From Gemmatimonadota bacterium (GTDB lineage Bacteria; JAAXHH01), in NCBI GenBank assembly GCA_026702745.1, contig JAPPBT010000068.1, positions 47,549-111,548 on the forward strand: a DNA stretch of 64,000 nucleotides, written 5' to 3'. The stretch's first letter is position 1, and each line of letters starts with the position of its first letter. The notes under the pieces are model-generated. The model saw nothing but the letters and a program-made list of their open reading frames with translations. It ran no database searches and was not told the DNA's origin. Position numbers and translations under genes: made by a program. This document shows positions 19,110 to 27,281 of the stretch, piece after piece.

Positions 19110-19151
19110 TATACGCTGTATGGCCGTATGCCGCGCGTGACAATATACGCT
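19083..19151. repeat. 34-bp direct repeat spanning the parE promoter
   Basis: Two adjacent units (19083-19116 and 19117-19150), each containing TGGCCGTATG, CGCGCGTG and CAATATACGC, differ at only a few bases. The proximal unit is the parE promoter; the distal unit has the same geometry with poorer boxes. It may be a duplicated promoter or paired operator. Confidence 0.8.
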
Positions 19152-19234
19152 ACGTCTGTTTGGTAATTTGTCAAGGAAATCCATACCCGCGTGGGTACTA
19201 TTGCGCATGCCGGCCTGTGATTGGACCGGGGCGC

Positions 19235-19340
19235 GCAGGCCGGACGCCCCGGGACCCACTGCCGACGCCCCGGGACCCACTGCCGGACGCCCCGGGACCC
19301 ACTGCCGGACGTCCCGGGACCCACTGCCGGACGTCCTAGG
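19235..19340. repeat. 22-bp tandem repeat starting at the acyl-CoA dehydrogenase stop codon
   Basis: Four to five copies of a 22-bp unit (minus strand TCCCGGGGCGTCCGGCAGTG plus GG) abut the end of the dehydrogenase gene. The TAG stop at 19336-19338 lies inside a diverged unit (TCCTAGGACG in place of TCCCGGGACG). The remaining 19151-19234 shows nothing recognisable. Confidence 0.85.
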
Positions 19341-20493
19341 ACCCGGCGCCGTCCGACTTCAGGATGTTCCGTGAGATGACGATCTTCTGGGCTTCGGAGG
19401 TGCCTTCGTAGAGGGTGGTGATCCGCGCGTCGCGGTAGAAGCGTTCCACGTCGAAGTCGCGGATGTAGCCGTAACCGCCGTGGATCTGAATGGCTTCGTT
19501 CGTGATCCGTATCGAGGCCTCGGAAGCGTACAGCTTGGCCATGGACGACGCCGTGATGTAGTCCTGCCCGGCGTCCTTGAGCCACGCGGCCCGGTAGGTC
19601 AGAAGGCGGGCTGCCTCGAGTTCGGTCGCCATTTCCGCCAGCTTGAAGGCGATCGCCTGAAACTCGGCGATGGGCTTGCCGAACTGGGTCCGTTCCTTCG
19701 CGTACCGCACGGAAGCGTCGTAGGCCCCCTGCGCGATGCCCAGGGCCTGGGCCGCGATGCCGATGCGGCCGCCGTTCAGGATGGACAGCGCGATGTTCAG
19801 TCCCCGGCCTTCCTCGCCCAACAAATTAGTCTGCGGCACGCGGCAATCCTCGAATAGCAACTCGCTGGTGTCCGAGCCCCGGATGCCGAGTTTCTGCTCC
19901 TGGCGGCCGACGGTGAATCCGGGGGTTCCTTTCTCCACGAGGACCATGCTGAGGCCGCGATGGCCCGTGCCGGGGGCGGTGGTCACCAGCACGAGGAGGT
20001 AGTCGGCGAAACCGCCGTTGGTCACGAAGTGTTTCTTGCCGTTGATGACGTATTCCGTGTCGTCCTTCAGCGCCGATGTGACCGTCGAGCCGACGTCTGT
20101 CCCGGCGCCGGGCTCGGTCAGCGCGAGGCAGGCCTGCGCTTCGCCGCGTCCCAGGGGCGGCAGATATGCCTTCTTCTGGTCTTCGGTTCCGAAGGCGAAG
20201 ACGCCGTCGGCGAAAAGGGAGTTGTTCACCGAGACGCATACCCCGGTCGACGCGCACACCCTCGAGAACTCCTCCACGGCCAGCACGTAGCTGAGCGTAT
20301 CCAGGCCCGCGCCGCCATACGTCTCGGGAACCATCATGGCCATGAAACCCATCTCGCCGAGTTCCCGGATCGTATCGTAATGCACGGTTTCGCGCTCGTC
20401 GATGTCCCGGGCGTGGGGCTTCAGTTTCTCCTCGGCGATCCGGCGGGCAGTGTCCCGCATCATGGCCTGGTCGCCGCTCAAGGCGAATTCCAT
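19336..20493 (-). CDS. Acyl-CoA dehydrogenase, short-chain/butyryl type
   Basis: 385-residue FAD flavoenzyme introducing the 2,3 double bond of acyl-CoA. Visible: N-terminal helical domain, ALTEPGAGTDVGS and TNGGFADY around the flavin, RTQFGKPIAEFQAIAFKLA, QIHGGYGYIRD, and the catalytic Glu in TLYEGTSEAQKIVISRNIL near residue 364, placed as in short-chain and butyryl-CoA dehydrogenases. It is the last gene of an aldolase-M20-dehydrogenase operon, 13 nt after the peptidase gene. Chain-length preference is inferred only. Confidence 0.94.
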   Translation of the reverse strand: MEFALSGDQAMMRDTARRIAEEKLKPHARDIDERETVHYDTIRELGEMGFMAMMVPETYGGAGLDTLSYVLAVEEFSRVCASTGVCVSVNNSLFADGVFAFGTEDQKKAYLPPLGRGEAQACLALTEPGAGTDVGSTVTSALKDDTEYVINGKKHFVTNGGFADYLLVLVTTAPGTGHRGLSMVLVEKGTPGFTVGRQEQKLGIRGSDTSELLFEDCRVPQTNLLGEEGRGLNIALSILNGGRIGIAAQALGIAQGAYDASVRYAKERTQFGKPIAEFQAIAFKLAEMATELEAARLLTYRAAWLKDAGQDYITASSMAKLYASEASIRITNEAIQIHGGYGYIRDFDVERFYRDARITTLYEGTSEAQKIVISRNILKSDGAGS

Positions 20494-20506
20494 CGGTCCC
20501 CCCTCT

Positions 20507-21781
20507 TCAGTTCACGCCGAGCATCCGGACCGCGGTGACCGCCATGACCTCGCAGCTCCGGACGAGATGCTCGATCTCACAGTATTCATCGGGCTGGTGG
20601 GCGAGATGGAGCAGTCCGGGGCCATAGGCGATGCACTGCTTCACCCGTCCCGTGTTATGGACGTGCTTGTGATCGTAGGTGCCGGGGCTGGCCACGAATT
20701 CCGCGGGCGCGCCGTTCAGATCCTCTATCGCGCGGGCGGCCGTACCGACCAGCTCGGCCTTCGGGTCGGTCTCGACCGGACGAACGTTCATCAGGTCGGT
20801 GAGCTCCGCTTTGAAATTGGGGTCTTCCGCGGCCAGATGGGCAATCATGGCCTGGATTTCTCCTTTGACGTCGTCGAAGGACTCCTCTTTCAGATAACGC
20901 CGGTCGAAGATGGCGGAGCACCGGTCGGCCACGCAGGGCGAGCCCACGTTCCCGTCCGTCTGTCCGCCGGTTATTCCGTTCACGTTGATCGTGGCCCGGC
21001 GCGCTTCCGGCGGGTCCACGGGCATGTCCGTTATCCGGGCGCGAAGGGCCGGCGCGAGTTCCGACGAGACCTGGCTCAGGAAACGTTCCATATGGCTGAT
21101 GGCGCTGACGCCCAGAAAGGGCATGCTGCCGTGGGCGGTACGGCCGATGGTGTCGACCCGGAACCAGTAGACCCCGCGGTGGCCCAGGCAGATGCGTCCC
21201 GGTCCGAAGGGTTCCGGGATGATCACGTACGAGGTCCGTTCCGGGGAAATCAAGCCTTCACGGGCAAGGTAGTCCATGCCGGCGAACCCGCCCGTTTCCT
21301 CGTCGACCGTCGCGCTGAACTCGAGACTGCCGCGCAAGGAGATGCCCGCCTCCCGTACCGCGGCCGCCGCGAAGAGCGCCGCGGCGATGCCGCCCTTCAT
21401 GTCGCACGCGCCGCGGCCGTATATCCTGCCGTCCTTCACTTCGCCGCCGAAGGGATCGACCGTCCAGTGTTCGCCCGGCGGAACCACGTCGGTGTGGCCG
21501 TTGAAATGCAGCGTGGGCATCGGCGACCGGCCGGGAAGCCGGCCCACCACGTTGACCCGGGGGTATTCATCGGAATGGTCCGGATGGCCGGCGGCGGTCA
21601 CGTACCGGGTTTCGTAACCCAGTGCGCTCAACCGGTCGCCCACGAGCCGGGCGCAGTCCGGGTATCCGTCACCCGGCGGATTCACGGAGGGAATGCGGAT
21701 CATCTCCCGCAAAAACCCGATCATGTCGTCGCGGAGGACGCGTACCTGTTCCACGATGCGCTGTTCGAGCGGGGTTATCAT
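20507..21781 (-). CDS. M20-family peptidase/deacylase (ArgE/DapE-like)
   Basis: 424-residue dizinc amidohydrolase. Metal ligands appear in FNGHTDVVPPG, GRGACDMKGG and DEETGG (with the catalytic Glu), and the lid-domain His in GRTAHGS; the C-terminal HQPDEYCE is also typical. The family removes acyl groups from amino acids or cleaves small peptides; the substrate is not readable. Between an HMGL-type aldolase (36 nt upstream) and an acyl-CoA dehydrogenase (13 nt downstream), it may serve a catabolic route releasing a keto acid or acyl unit. Confidence 0.93.
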   Translation of the reverse strand: MITPLEQRIVEQVRVLRDDMIGFLREMIRIPSVNPPGDGYPDCARLVGDRLSALGYETRYVTAAGHPDHSDEYPRVNVVGRLPGRSPMPTLHFNGHTDVVPPGEHWTVDPFGGEVKDGRIYGRGACDMKGGIAAALFAAAAVREAGISLRGSLEFSATVDEETGGFAGMDYLAREGLISPERTSYVIIPEPFGPGRICLGHRGVYWFRVDTIGRTAHGSMPFLGVSAISHMERFLSQVSSELAPALRARITDMPVDPPEARRATINVNGITGGQTDGNVGSPCVADRCSAIFDRRYLKEESFDDVKGEIQAMIAHLAAEDPNFKAELTDLMNVRPVETDPKAELVGTAARAIEDLNGAPAEFVASPGTYDHKHVHNTGRVKQCIAYGPGLLHLAHQPDEYCEIEHLVRSCEVMAVTAVRMLGVN

Positions 21782-21817
21782 GGGCTTGCGGGGGAGGCCG
21801 GGTTCGGGGGCGCCGGG

Positions 21818-22825
21818 TCAGCCGGCGTCCTCCATCTCGTCGTAGAATCTGGCCATGCTGCCCCTTTCCTTCGCCGCGTTGAACCGCATGCCCGACCGGG
21901 GATGCTGGTTCATCAGCCCCGTGATCATGTAGGGAATGTCGAACCCCCACATCAGTTCGGCCCGCATCGGCTCGACGTGGTACTGTATGCAGTCCAGCAG
22001 CGGACGCAGGCGGAACTTCGGGTTGTGCAGGAATCCGACGATCAGTTCCATGGGGCAGTTGCCGGCGCCGCGGCCGAGACCGGCGAGGCTGGCGTCCAGG
22101 TAGTTCGCCCCGCGGATCAGCGCCTGTATCGTGTTTGCAAAGGCCAGTTGCTGGTTGTTGTGGGCGTGGATGCCCACCTCCTTGTCGGTGGATTGAAGGG
22201 CGTTCAGGAACTTGTCCACGAGCGCTTCGATCTGTTCGCTGTACAGGGCGCCGAAGCTGTCCACCACGTAGATGGCGTCCACGGGCGATTCGACGAGCAT
22301 GGAGAGTGCCTCGTCCATTTCGCTTTCCGGAACCGTCGACGCCGCCATGAGGTTCAACGTGGCCTCGTAGCCCTTGTCGTGGGCGTCCTGGATCATGTCC
22401 AGCGCCAGGGGTATCTGGTGGATGTAGGTGGCGATCCGGATCATGTCCAGCACGCTGTCCTCGGCCGGCAGGATATCGGTCTTGTAGTCCGATTTCTCCG
22501 CGTCGGCCATCGCCGCCAGTTTTACAGGCGAGTCATTATCACCCACGACGCCGCGGATGTCCTCCTCGGCGCAGAACTTCCAGGGTCCGTGTTCGTCGGG
22601 GGAGAAGATCTGCCGCGAGTTGATGTACCCGATTTCCATGTAGTCGATCCCACCGGCGACACAGGCCTGGTAGACCGCCTTGACGGTATCCGCGTCGAAA
22701 CGGTGGTCGTTCATCAGGCCGCCGTCCCGAATGGTGCAGTCGATGAGCTTGATCTCCGGCCGGTAGGTCAGCCACTTTCGCGTGGGTGCTTCGTTGAGTG
22801 CCGATTGGTCCATGATCCTGTTCAC
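21818..22825 (-). CDS. DRE-TIM aldolase (HMG-CoA lyase-like/4-hydroxy-2-oxovalerate aldolase-like)
   Basis: 335-residue metal-dependent TIM barrel of the HMGL family. The signature IDCTIRDGGLMND carries the metal Asp and catalytic Arg; HAHNNQQLAFAN gives the HxH metal pair. It ends with a helical region like hydroxy-oxovalerate aldolases. The start is taken as GTG at 22825 with AGGAG close upstream; an ATG at 22813 is an alternative. First gene of the three-gene operon with the M20 enzyme and acyl-CoA dehydrogenase. Substrate is uncertain. Confidence 0.85.
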   Translation of the reverse strand: MNRIMDQSALNEAPTRKWLTYRPEIKLIDCTIRDGGLMNDHRFDADTVKAVYQACVAGGIDYMEIGYINSRQIFSPDEHGPWKFCAEEDIRGVVGDNDSPVKLAAMADAEKSDYKTDILPAEDSVLDMIRIATYIHQIPLALDMIQDAHDKGYEATLNLMAASTVPESEMDEALSMLVESPVDAIYVVDSFGALYSEQIEALVDKFLNALQSTDKEVGIHAHNNQQLAFANTIQALIRGANYLDASLAGLGRGAGNCPMELIVGFLHNPKFRLRPLLDCIQYHVEPMRAELMWGFDIPYMITGLMNQHPRSGMRFNAAKERGSMARFYDEMEDAG

Positions 22826-22898
22826 TTTACTCCTGGTTACCGGTGATTTCGCTTATATCCCATTGCAGCCGGGAAGCCCGGCGCAAAACCCGCGACTG

Positions 22899-22927
22899 AA
22901 CATACACGACACCCCAAAGGGGGACAA
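22899..22927 (-). promoter_or_regulatory. Possible promoter of the aldolase operon
   Basis: Minus strand TTGTCC (22927-22922), 17-bp spacer, TATGTT (22904-22899), about 75 bp before the aldolase start. Only moderate matches, but the spacing is ideal and the position suits the operon. Confidence 0.45.
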
Positions 22928-22994
22928 GGTATTTCAGGGGACACCTCGAAGCGGGCGCGACCATGCGTGACCAGGCAGGTCCACCTTATTGCCC

Positions 22995-23022
22995 TTGACT
23001 AATCCGCCTTCCCGCTTATCAT
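22995..23022 (+). promoter_or_regulatory. Possible promoter of the methionine aminopeptidase gene
   Basis: TTGACT (22995-23000), 16-bp spacer, TATCAT (23017-23022), about 100 bp before the gene start. The 303-bp region between the divergent aldolase and map genes holds this and the opposing promoter; nothing else is evident. Confidence 0.4.
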
Positions 23023-23128
23023 GCAAAGGGCGTTTTTGAGGTCGCGCCGGTCAAGCGCATGCCCGGACGCGCCAGGTATCTGATGATCGCGTGCCGGATT
23101 ACGTGTGGAATATCGTGGGGCAACGGCT

Positions 23129-23929
23129 ATGGGAATCATTCTCAAGACCGAAAAACAGATCGAAACCATCCGCCGCAGCGGCCAGGCCGCGACCGCGACG
23201 CTGCAGCGCATGGGAGAATCCGTCAGGCCGGGCATCTCGACCTCCGAGCTGGACCGGATCGCCCGCAGAATGATCCGGGATTTCGGGGGCACCTCCTCTT
23301 TCCTGGGGTACCGGCCCAGCTACCACCCGCCCTTTCCCGCCACGATCTGCGCGTCCATCAACGACGAGATCGTGCACGGCATCCCCAGTCCGCGGCGCAA
23401 AGTCGACGATGGGGACATCCTCAGTCTCGATTTCGCCATGATCATCGACGGGTACCACGGCGATACGGCCTTCACCTTCCCCGTGGGCCGTGTTTCACCG
23501 GAGGCGCAGAGGCTGATGGACGTCACGCGTGCGTCGGTATTCAAGGGGATCGAGGAAGCGAAGCCGGGAAACCGCATCGGCGACATCGGGCACGCGGTGC
23601 AGCAATACGCGGAATCTCACGGATACTCGGTGGTGCGGGACCTGTGCGGCCACGGGATCGGCCGCAGTCTCTGGGAGGAACCGCAGGTCCCCAATCACGG
23701 CAGGCCGCAACGCGGCATCCGGCTCAAACCGGGCATGGTCATCGCCATCGAACCCATGGTGTGCGCGGGCGCGCACCGGATCCGGGTCCTCGACGACGAA
23801 TGGACGACCTCCACCGCCGACGGACGGCTGTCCGCCCATTTCGAACACACGGTAGCAATCCTGTCCGACGGTCCCGAGATCCTGACGGAAAACACCGATC
23901 TCTGGGGATCGAACGGCCTGCCGGGGTGA
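23129..23929 (+). CDS. map: Methionine aminopeptidase, type I
   Basis: 266-residue cytoplasmic enzyme removing N-terminal Met. All five metal ligands are in place: DFAMIIDGYHGDTAFTF (two Asp), GHGIGRSLWEEP (His), IEPMV (Glu) and FEHTVAI (Glu). I prefer the ATG at 23129 (MGIILKTEKQIETIRRSG), since this matches the family N-terminus; a GTG 24 nt upstream is also in frame. Length is typical. It stands alone on the plus strand between two minus-strand operons, with a GC hairpin (CCCGGT/ACCGGG near 23957-23975) after its stop but no T run. Confidence 0.96.
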   Translation: MGIILKTEKQIETIRRSGQAATATLQRMGESVRPGISTSELDRIARRMIRDFGGTSSFLGYRPSYHPPFPATICASINDEIVHGIPSPRRKVDDGDILSLDFAMIIDGYHGDTAFTFPVGRVSPEAQRLMDVTRASVFKGIEEAKPGNRIGDIGHAVQQYAESHGYSVVRDLCGHGIGRSLWEEPQVPNHGRPQRGIRLKPGMVIAIEPMVCAGAHRIRVLDDEWTTSTADGRLSAHFEHTVAILSDGPEILTENTDLWGSNGLPG

Positions 23930-23996
23930 TGCAGGATCACCTGATCTGTCCACTCCGCCCGGTCCTTCAAACCGGGTGTCCCCGACTGCGCGTAAA

Positions 23997-26900
23997 TCAT
24001 CGCAGGTCTTTCAACACCGCGTATCGCCGCGCTTCCTCTCTCGATCCGGCCAGGACCAGGTAAGCCGTTTCCTCGCTGACTCCATGGGCGGCCACTTCGT
24101 GACTCCGCATGAGCTTCAGGTGGCCCCCGGCGTCGCCCCAGCTGTCCATCCGGACGCCGTTCCCCGGCGAAACGAGCACGAAGGTCCGCCCGGTGCGCGG
24201 GTTGGCGGCGGCGGCCCAGTGTCCACCATCCTGTTCGACATACCACGGGCGCCGTTTCTGCTCGCTGTCCGCCGAAAAGAGGACGGTGTCGTCCATCTCG
24301 CCGTCGGGCTTCAGGAACAGATGCCATCCGCCCCTCAGCCGCCGGTGCGCGTCGCTCTCGTTCAGCAGCCTCCATACCAGTTTGATTACCGGTCCACCCC
24401 CCAGGGTCAGGGTATCGAGTTCCAGGATCAGGCCGCGGGACGCCTCTTTGGATAAGGCCGCCCGTTGTCGCAGGCCCGTCCATTCGAGACCCCGGGCACG
24501 ATAGGAGACGGGCTCCGCGGTGAATGTCTCGTCCTCGAGGGATTCCGTCCAGGACAGGCGGTCCAGCACGATCTCGGGCTGCAACCCGCCATACCAGGGG
24601 TAGCTCCATCCGAAGGCCCTGGGTTCGGGGAAGGCGGAAGCCAGGTGGTTGCATTCGCCGCCGGCATCCCGGATGGCGCACACGGATCCGAGGAAGGAGG
24701 GGGCGACGTCGATTTCGAGCCGCTGGTTACGAATGGTATACACCCTGTGCCCACCGGATTCGACATGTCCCCCGGATTCGTTGTGGTTCCCGGATTCGAT
24801 GTGGCTCCCGGATTCGATCTCGTCGATTTCCACGGCCGATCCGTCCGTCAGCCGGACGAGGGGAAGCTCGACCTCCGCGCCGCGCTCCCCGCTGTCCAGC
24901 ACCATGCGACCGGTGTAGACGCCGGGCGGCCGCGACGTGGAAAGCCGCACCGAGCCCTCGAAGGGTTGCCGCCAGTCGATCTCGGAGAACGAAACCCACG
25001 GCGGGTCGCACCGCCACCCGTCCGGCATGACGAATGAAACGGTCCCGCTGGCCTTCCGGGACTTCCACTGCGCAATCCGGAATCGGAGGTCGGTCTCGTC
25101 CCCGCTTACCACGGCGACGGACGGATCGGTCGATGCTTCGAATTCGTCCAGGATCCGCGGAGCGGGCTCGACTTCTCCGACCGGTTCCCCCCGGATACGC
25201 CGCCACAGCCAGCGCACGCCTTGCCAGCCACCGTCTCCGACGCGCAGCGTCATTGCGCCGAAGGAGACGCGGGACTGGGGCGCACAGGTCGTCTCCACGC
25301 TCACCGACTGGAATTCAAAACCGTTCCATTCGACCTCTTCCGAACCGTCGGGCCACAGGACCCCCATCGTTCCGTGGGGCATTTCGAAGGCGCCCCACGT
25401 TTCCGCGTAGGGGTCGCCGGTCTTGAAGTCGTGGTCGTCCGGCGCGGGCCGGTCGCTGCAACGGGTTGTGAGTATCCCTTCCCGGAGCGGCAGCGCCAGC
25501 GTCGCCTGGTCCGTGCCTCCGTTCGTGACGAACTGGTAGAGGCGGGAGGTGCGGGGGTCGAAGCCGGTATTCTCCAGCGTGTGCTCCACGGTAATGACCG
25601 GTCCGGCGTTCAACCGAATGATCCGGCTGAATACGAGGCCGGGGGCCTTCCGGGGTGCATAGGTTGCCGTGAGGACCACGCCGTGCCCGACCTCTTCGGC
25701 TTTCAGCTTGAAGTCCGACTCGCTGTATTCGCTGGGCCACTTCGGCGGTATGGGACGCCCGCCTTCCGTTCCCAGGTACCTCCCGGTGGACCGGTCGCTG
25801 ATCTTCAGCTGGCCGCCCTCGGCCTCCAAGCTTGCCCGGAAGATTTCGTTCTCGAACCGTATCGCGCCGTCCTGGTGGTACAACATCCCGCCCGGTGCCA
25901 AAGCGAAGACGGCGTGTTTCGCATCCGCCAGGTCGACCGGTCCGCCCTCCCGTTCCAGGCGGCCCGACAGGGTCAGTTCGAACACGCCCGGTCGGTCCGC
26001 CTCGAGGACTGTTTCGAATCCTCCGTATCCCCGGGCGGGCACCGCGACGGATCGCGCGCTGCGGTCCACCGAGAGGCCGTCCGATGCCGTGACGCGGACC
26101 TGCGCTTCCTTGTCTTCGGCCAACTGGCTGTGCAGGGTTACGCGCACCGGTCGCGGCGCGCCGGGCGCCAGGGTGATCTCCCCGGGATCGATGGAAAAGG
26201 ACATCTCGACCCGCGGCCGGATACCTGTGGCGAGGTCGATGGGCAAATCGTCCCAACGTATGCCGGTGCGCACCCTCGGCGCGGTCTTCTTCAGGTCCAC
26301 GGACTTGGCTTCGGCCGACACGCTCACCGGCGCCTCGAGGGTGACCGTCTCGCCGGGGCCCAACGTCTTCCGGCAGTGGTAGTCGATGGACAAATCGCCT
26401 GTCTCTTTCGCCGTCAACGCGACGGCGGCCGGAACGTCCTTCCGGTTCTCCAGTTTCCACCGAAGAACCGTCTGCCCGCCCCGTACCGGCTCGATGTCGT
26501 CCACCGTTGCCCAGGCGGACAGTTCTGCCGTCTCCACCGCGGTCACGTGCCGGGCTTCGCGGTCCACCCGTACCGTCAATTCCTCCCGGTCTGCGGCAGG
26601 ACCGGCTTCATCCGCGCCGGACCCGGCGCCGCCACCGGATGACGGCGTCCCCCCGGCCATAAACCGGTAGGTAAACACCCGCAGTCCTTCCCAGGTTTCA
26701 TCGTCAGGACGCTGGTCGATCCGCCGCTGCAGCGACGCGTACCAATCGTGCCTGTCGAAGTAGTACCGCGTACAGGGCATCTCGAGGATGGCGGGCATGT
26801 AGTTGCGCATGATCGGCCAGCCGCCGGCGTCCCAGAAGAAACCCGTCCGCTTGTAGGGCGCCATCGCCTTCACGTTACCCGACCAGGTATCTAGGTCGAG

Positions 26901-27251
26901 GTGGTACTTCTTGTCCTCGATGGCCATCTCCACCGAGCGAACGAGCAATCGCCGGCCGATGCTTCTTCCCTGGAAGCGCGGTGAGACGTTCAACAGTGCG
27001 AGGTAGAGGGCCTCGCTGTCGTCCTTGTCGTATACCAGGGAACAGTATCCGCCGATCTTCTCCCCTTCGGCCCAGACGAAGACCGCGGTGTATTCCAACT
27101 TTTCGTGCCAGTCCCGGATGTCCCGCGCCGTCGTGGGCACGCCGCTGTTCCAGGTGCCGGGCCATTCGCCGTCGCTTTCGTTCCACATCTCGGCGATCGC
27201 GGCGGTATCCCGCACCGGGTCGATCAGTCGCAGATTGGCTTGTTCCGCCAT
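23997..27251 (-). CDS. GNAT acetyltransferase fused to about 900 residues of beta-rich and mutarotase-like domains
   Basis: 1084 residues. Residues 1-185 are a GNAT domain with the acetyl-CoA loop VSPRFQGRSIGRRLLVRSVE and YKRTGF. A Gly/Ser linker follows, then Ig-like strands (about 215-420), a region like the galactose-mutarotase supersandwich (about 430-690: IRFENEIFRASLEAEGGQL, VEHTLENTGFDPRTSRLYQF), a NEW3-like segment, a His/Glu/Ser-Gly repeat near 815 and a last module resembling the first supersandwich (RLEIDVAPSFLGSVCAIRD). No signal peptide or membrane segment is visible, so it should be cytoplasmic. Ribosome site AAGGAG is duplicated upstream. It ends a DUF4202-sulfatase-GNAT operon. 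Domain names beyond GNAT are judged by eye; function unknown. Confidence 0.8.
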   Translation of the reverse strand: MAEQANLRLIDPVRDTAAIAEMWNESDGEWPGTWNSGVPTTARDIRDWHEKLEYTAVFVWAEGEKIGGYCSLVYDKDDSEALYLALLNVSPRFQGRSIGRRLLVRSVEMAIEDKKYHLDLDTWSGNVKAMAPYKRTGFFWDAGGWPIMRNYMPAILEMPCTRYYFDRHDWYASLQRRIDQRPDDETWEGLRVFTYRFMAGGTPSSGGGAGSGADEAGPAADREELTVRVDREARHVTAVETAELSAWATVDDIEPVRGGQTVLRWKLENRKDVPAAVALTAKETGDLSIDYHCRKTLGPGETVTLEAPVSVSAEAKSVDLKKTAPRVRTGIRWDDLPIDLATGIRPRVEMSFSIDPGEITLAPGAPRPVRVTLHSQLAEDKEAQVRVTASDGLSVDRSARSVAVPARGYGGFETVLEADRPGVFELTLSGRLEREGGPVDLADAKHAVFALAPGGMLYHQDGAIRFENEIFRASLEAEGGQLKISDRSTGRYLGTEGGRPIPPKWPSEYSESDFKLKAEEVGHGVVLTATYAPRKAPGLVFSRIIRLNAGPVITVEHTLENTGFDPRTSRLYQFVTNGGTDQATLALPLREGILTTRCSDRPAPDDHDFKTGDPYAETWGAFEMPHGTMGVLWPDGSEEVEWNGFEFQSVSVETTCAPQSRVSFGAMTLRVGDGGWQGVRWLWRRIRGEPVGEVEPAPRILDEFEASTDPSVAVVSGDETDLRFRIAQWKSRKASGTVSFVMPDGWRCDPPWVSFSEIDWRQPFEGSVRLSTSRPPGVYTGRMVLDSGERGAEVELPLVRLTDGSAVEIDEIESGSHIESGNHNESGGHVESGGHRVYTIRNQRLEIDVAPSFLGSVCAIRDAGGECNHLASAFPEPRAFGWSYPWYGGLQPEIVLDRLSWTESLEDETFTAEPVSYRARGLEWTGLRQRAALSKEASRGLILELDTLTLGGGPVIKLVWRLLNESDAHRRLRGGWHLFLKPDGEMDDTVLFSADSEQKRRPWYVEQDGGHWAAAANPRTGRTFVLVSPGNGVRMDSWGDAGGHLKLMRSHEVAAHGVSEETAYLVLAGSREEARRYAVLKDLR

Positions 27252-27259
27252 CGTCCTCT

Positions 27260-27281
27260 CCTTACCATCTCCTTACCATCT
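27260..27281. repeat. 11-bp tandem duplication carrying the ribosome binding site of the GNAT-fusion gene
   Basis: Two perfect copies of CCTTACCATCT (minus strand AGATGGTAAGG) lie between the sulfatase stop (27281-27283) and the GNAT-fusion ATG (27251). Each supplies AAGGAG, so the gene has a doubled Shine-Dalgarno sequence. Confidence 0.8.

Noticed and set aside
19235..19340. CRISPR array
   Set aside because: Units are directly adjacent 22-bp tandem repeats without unique spacers, and no cas genes are present.
20402..22846. 814-codon plus-strand frame across the aldolase operon
   Set aside because: Antisense shadow of three well-conserved genes.
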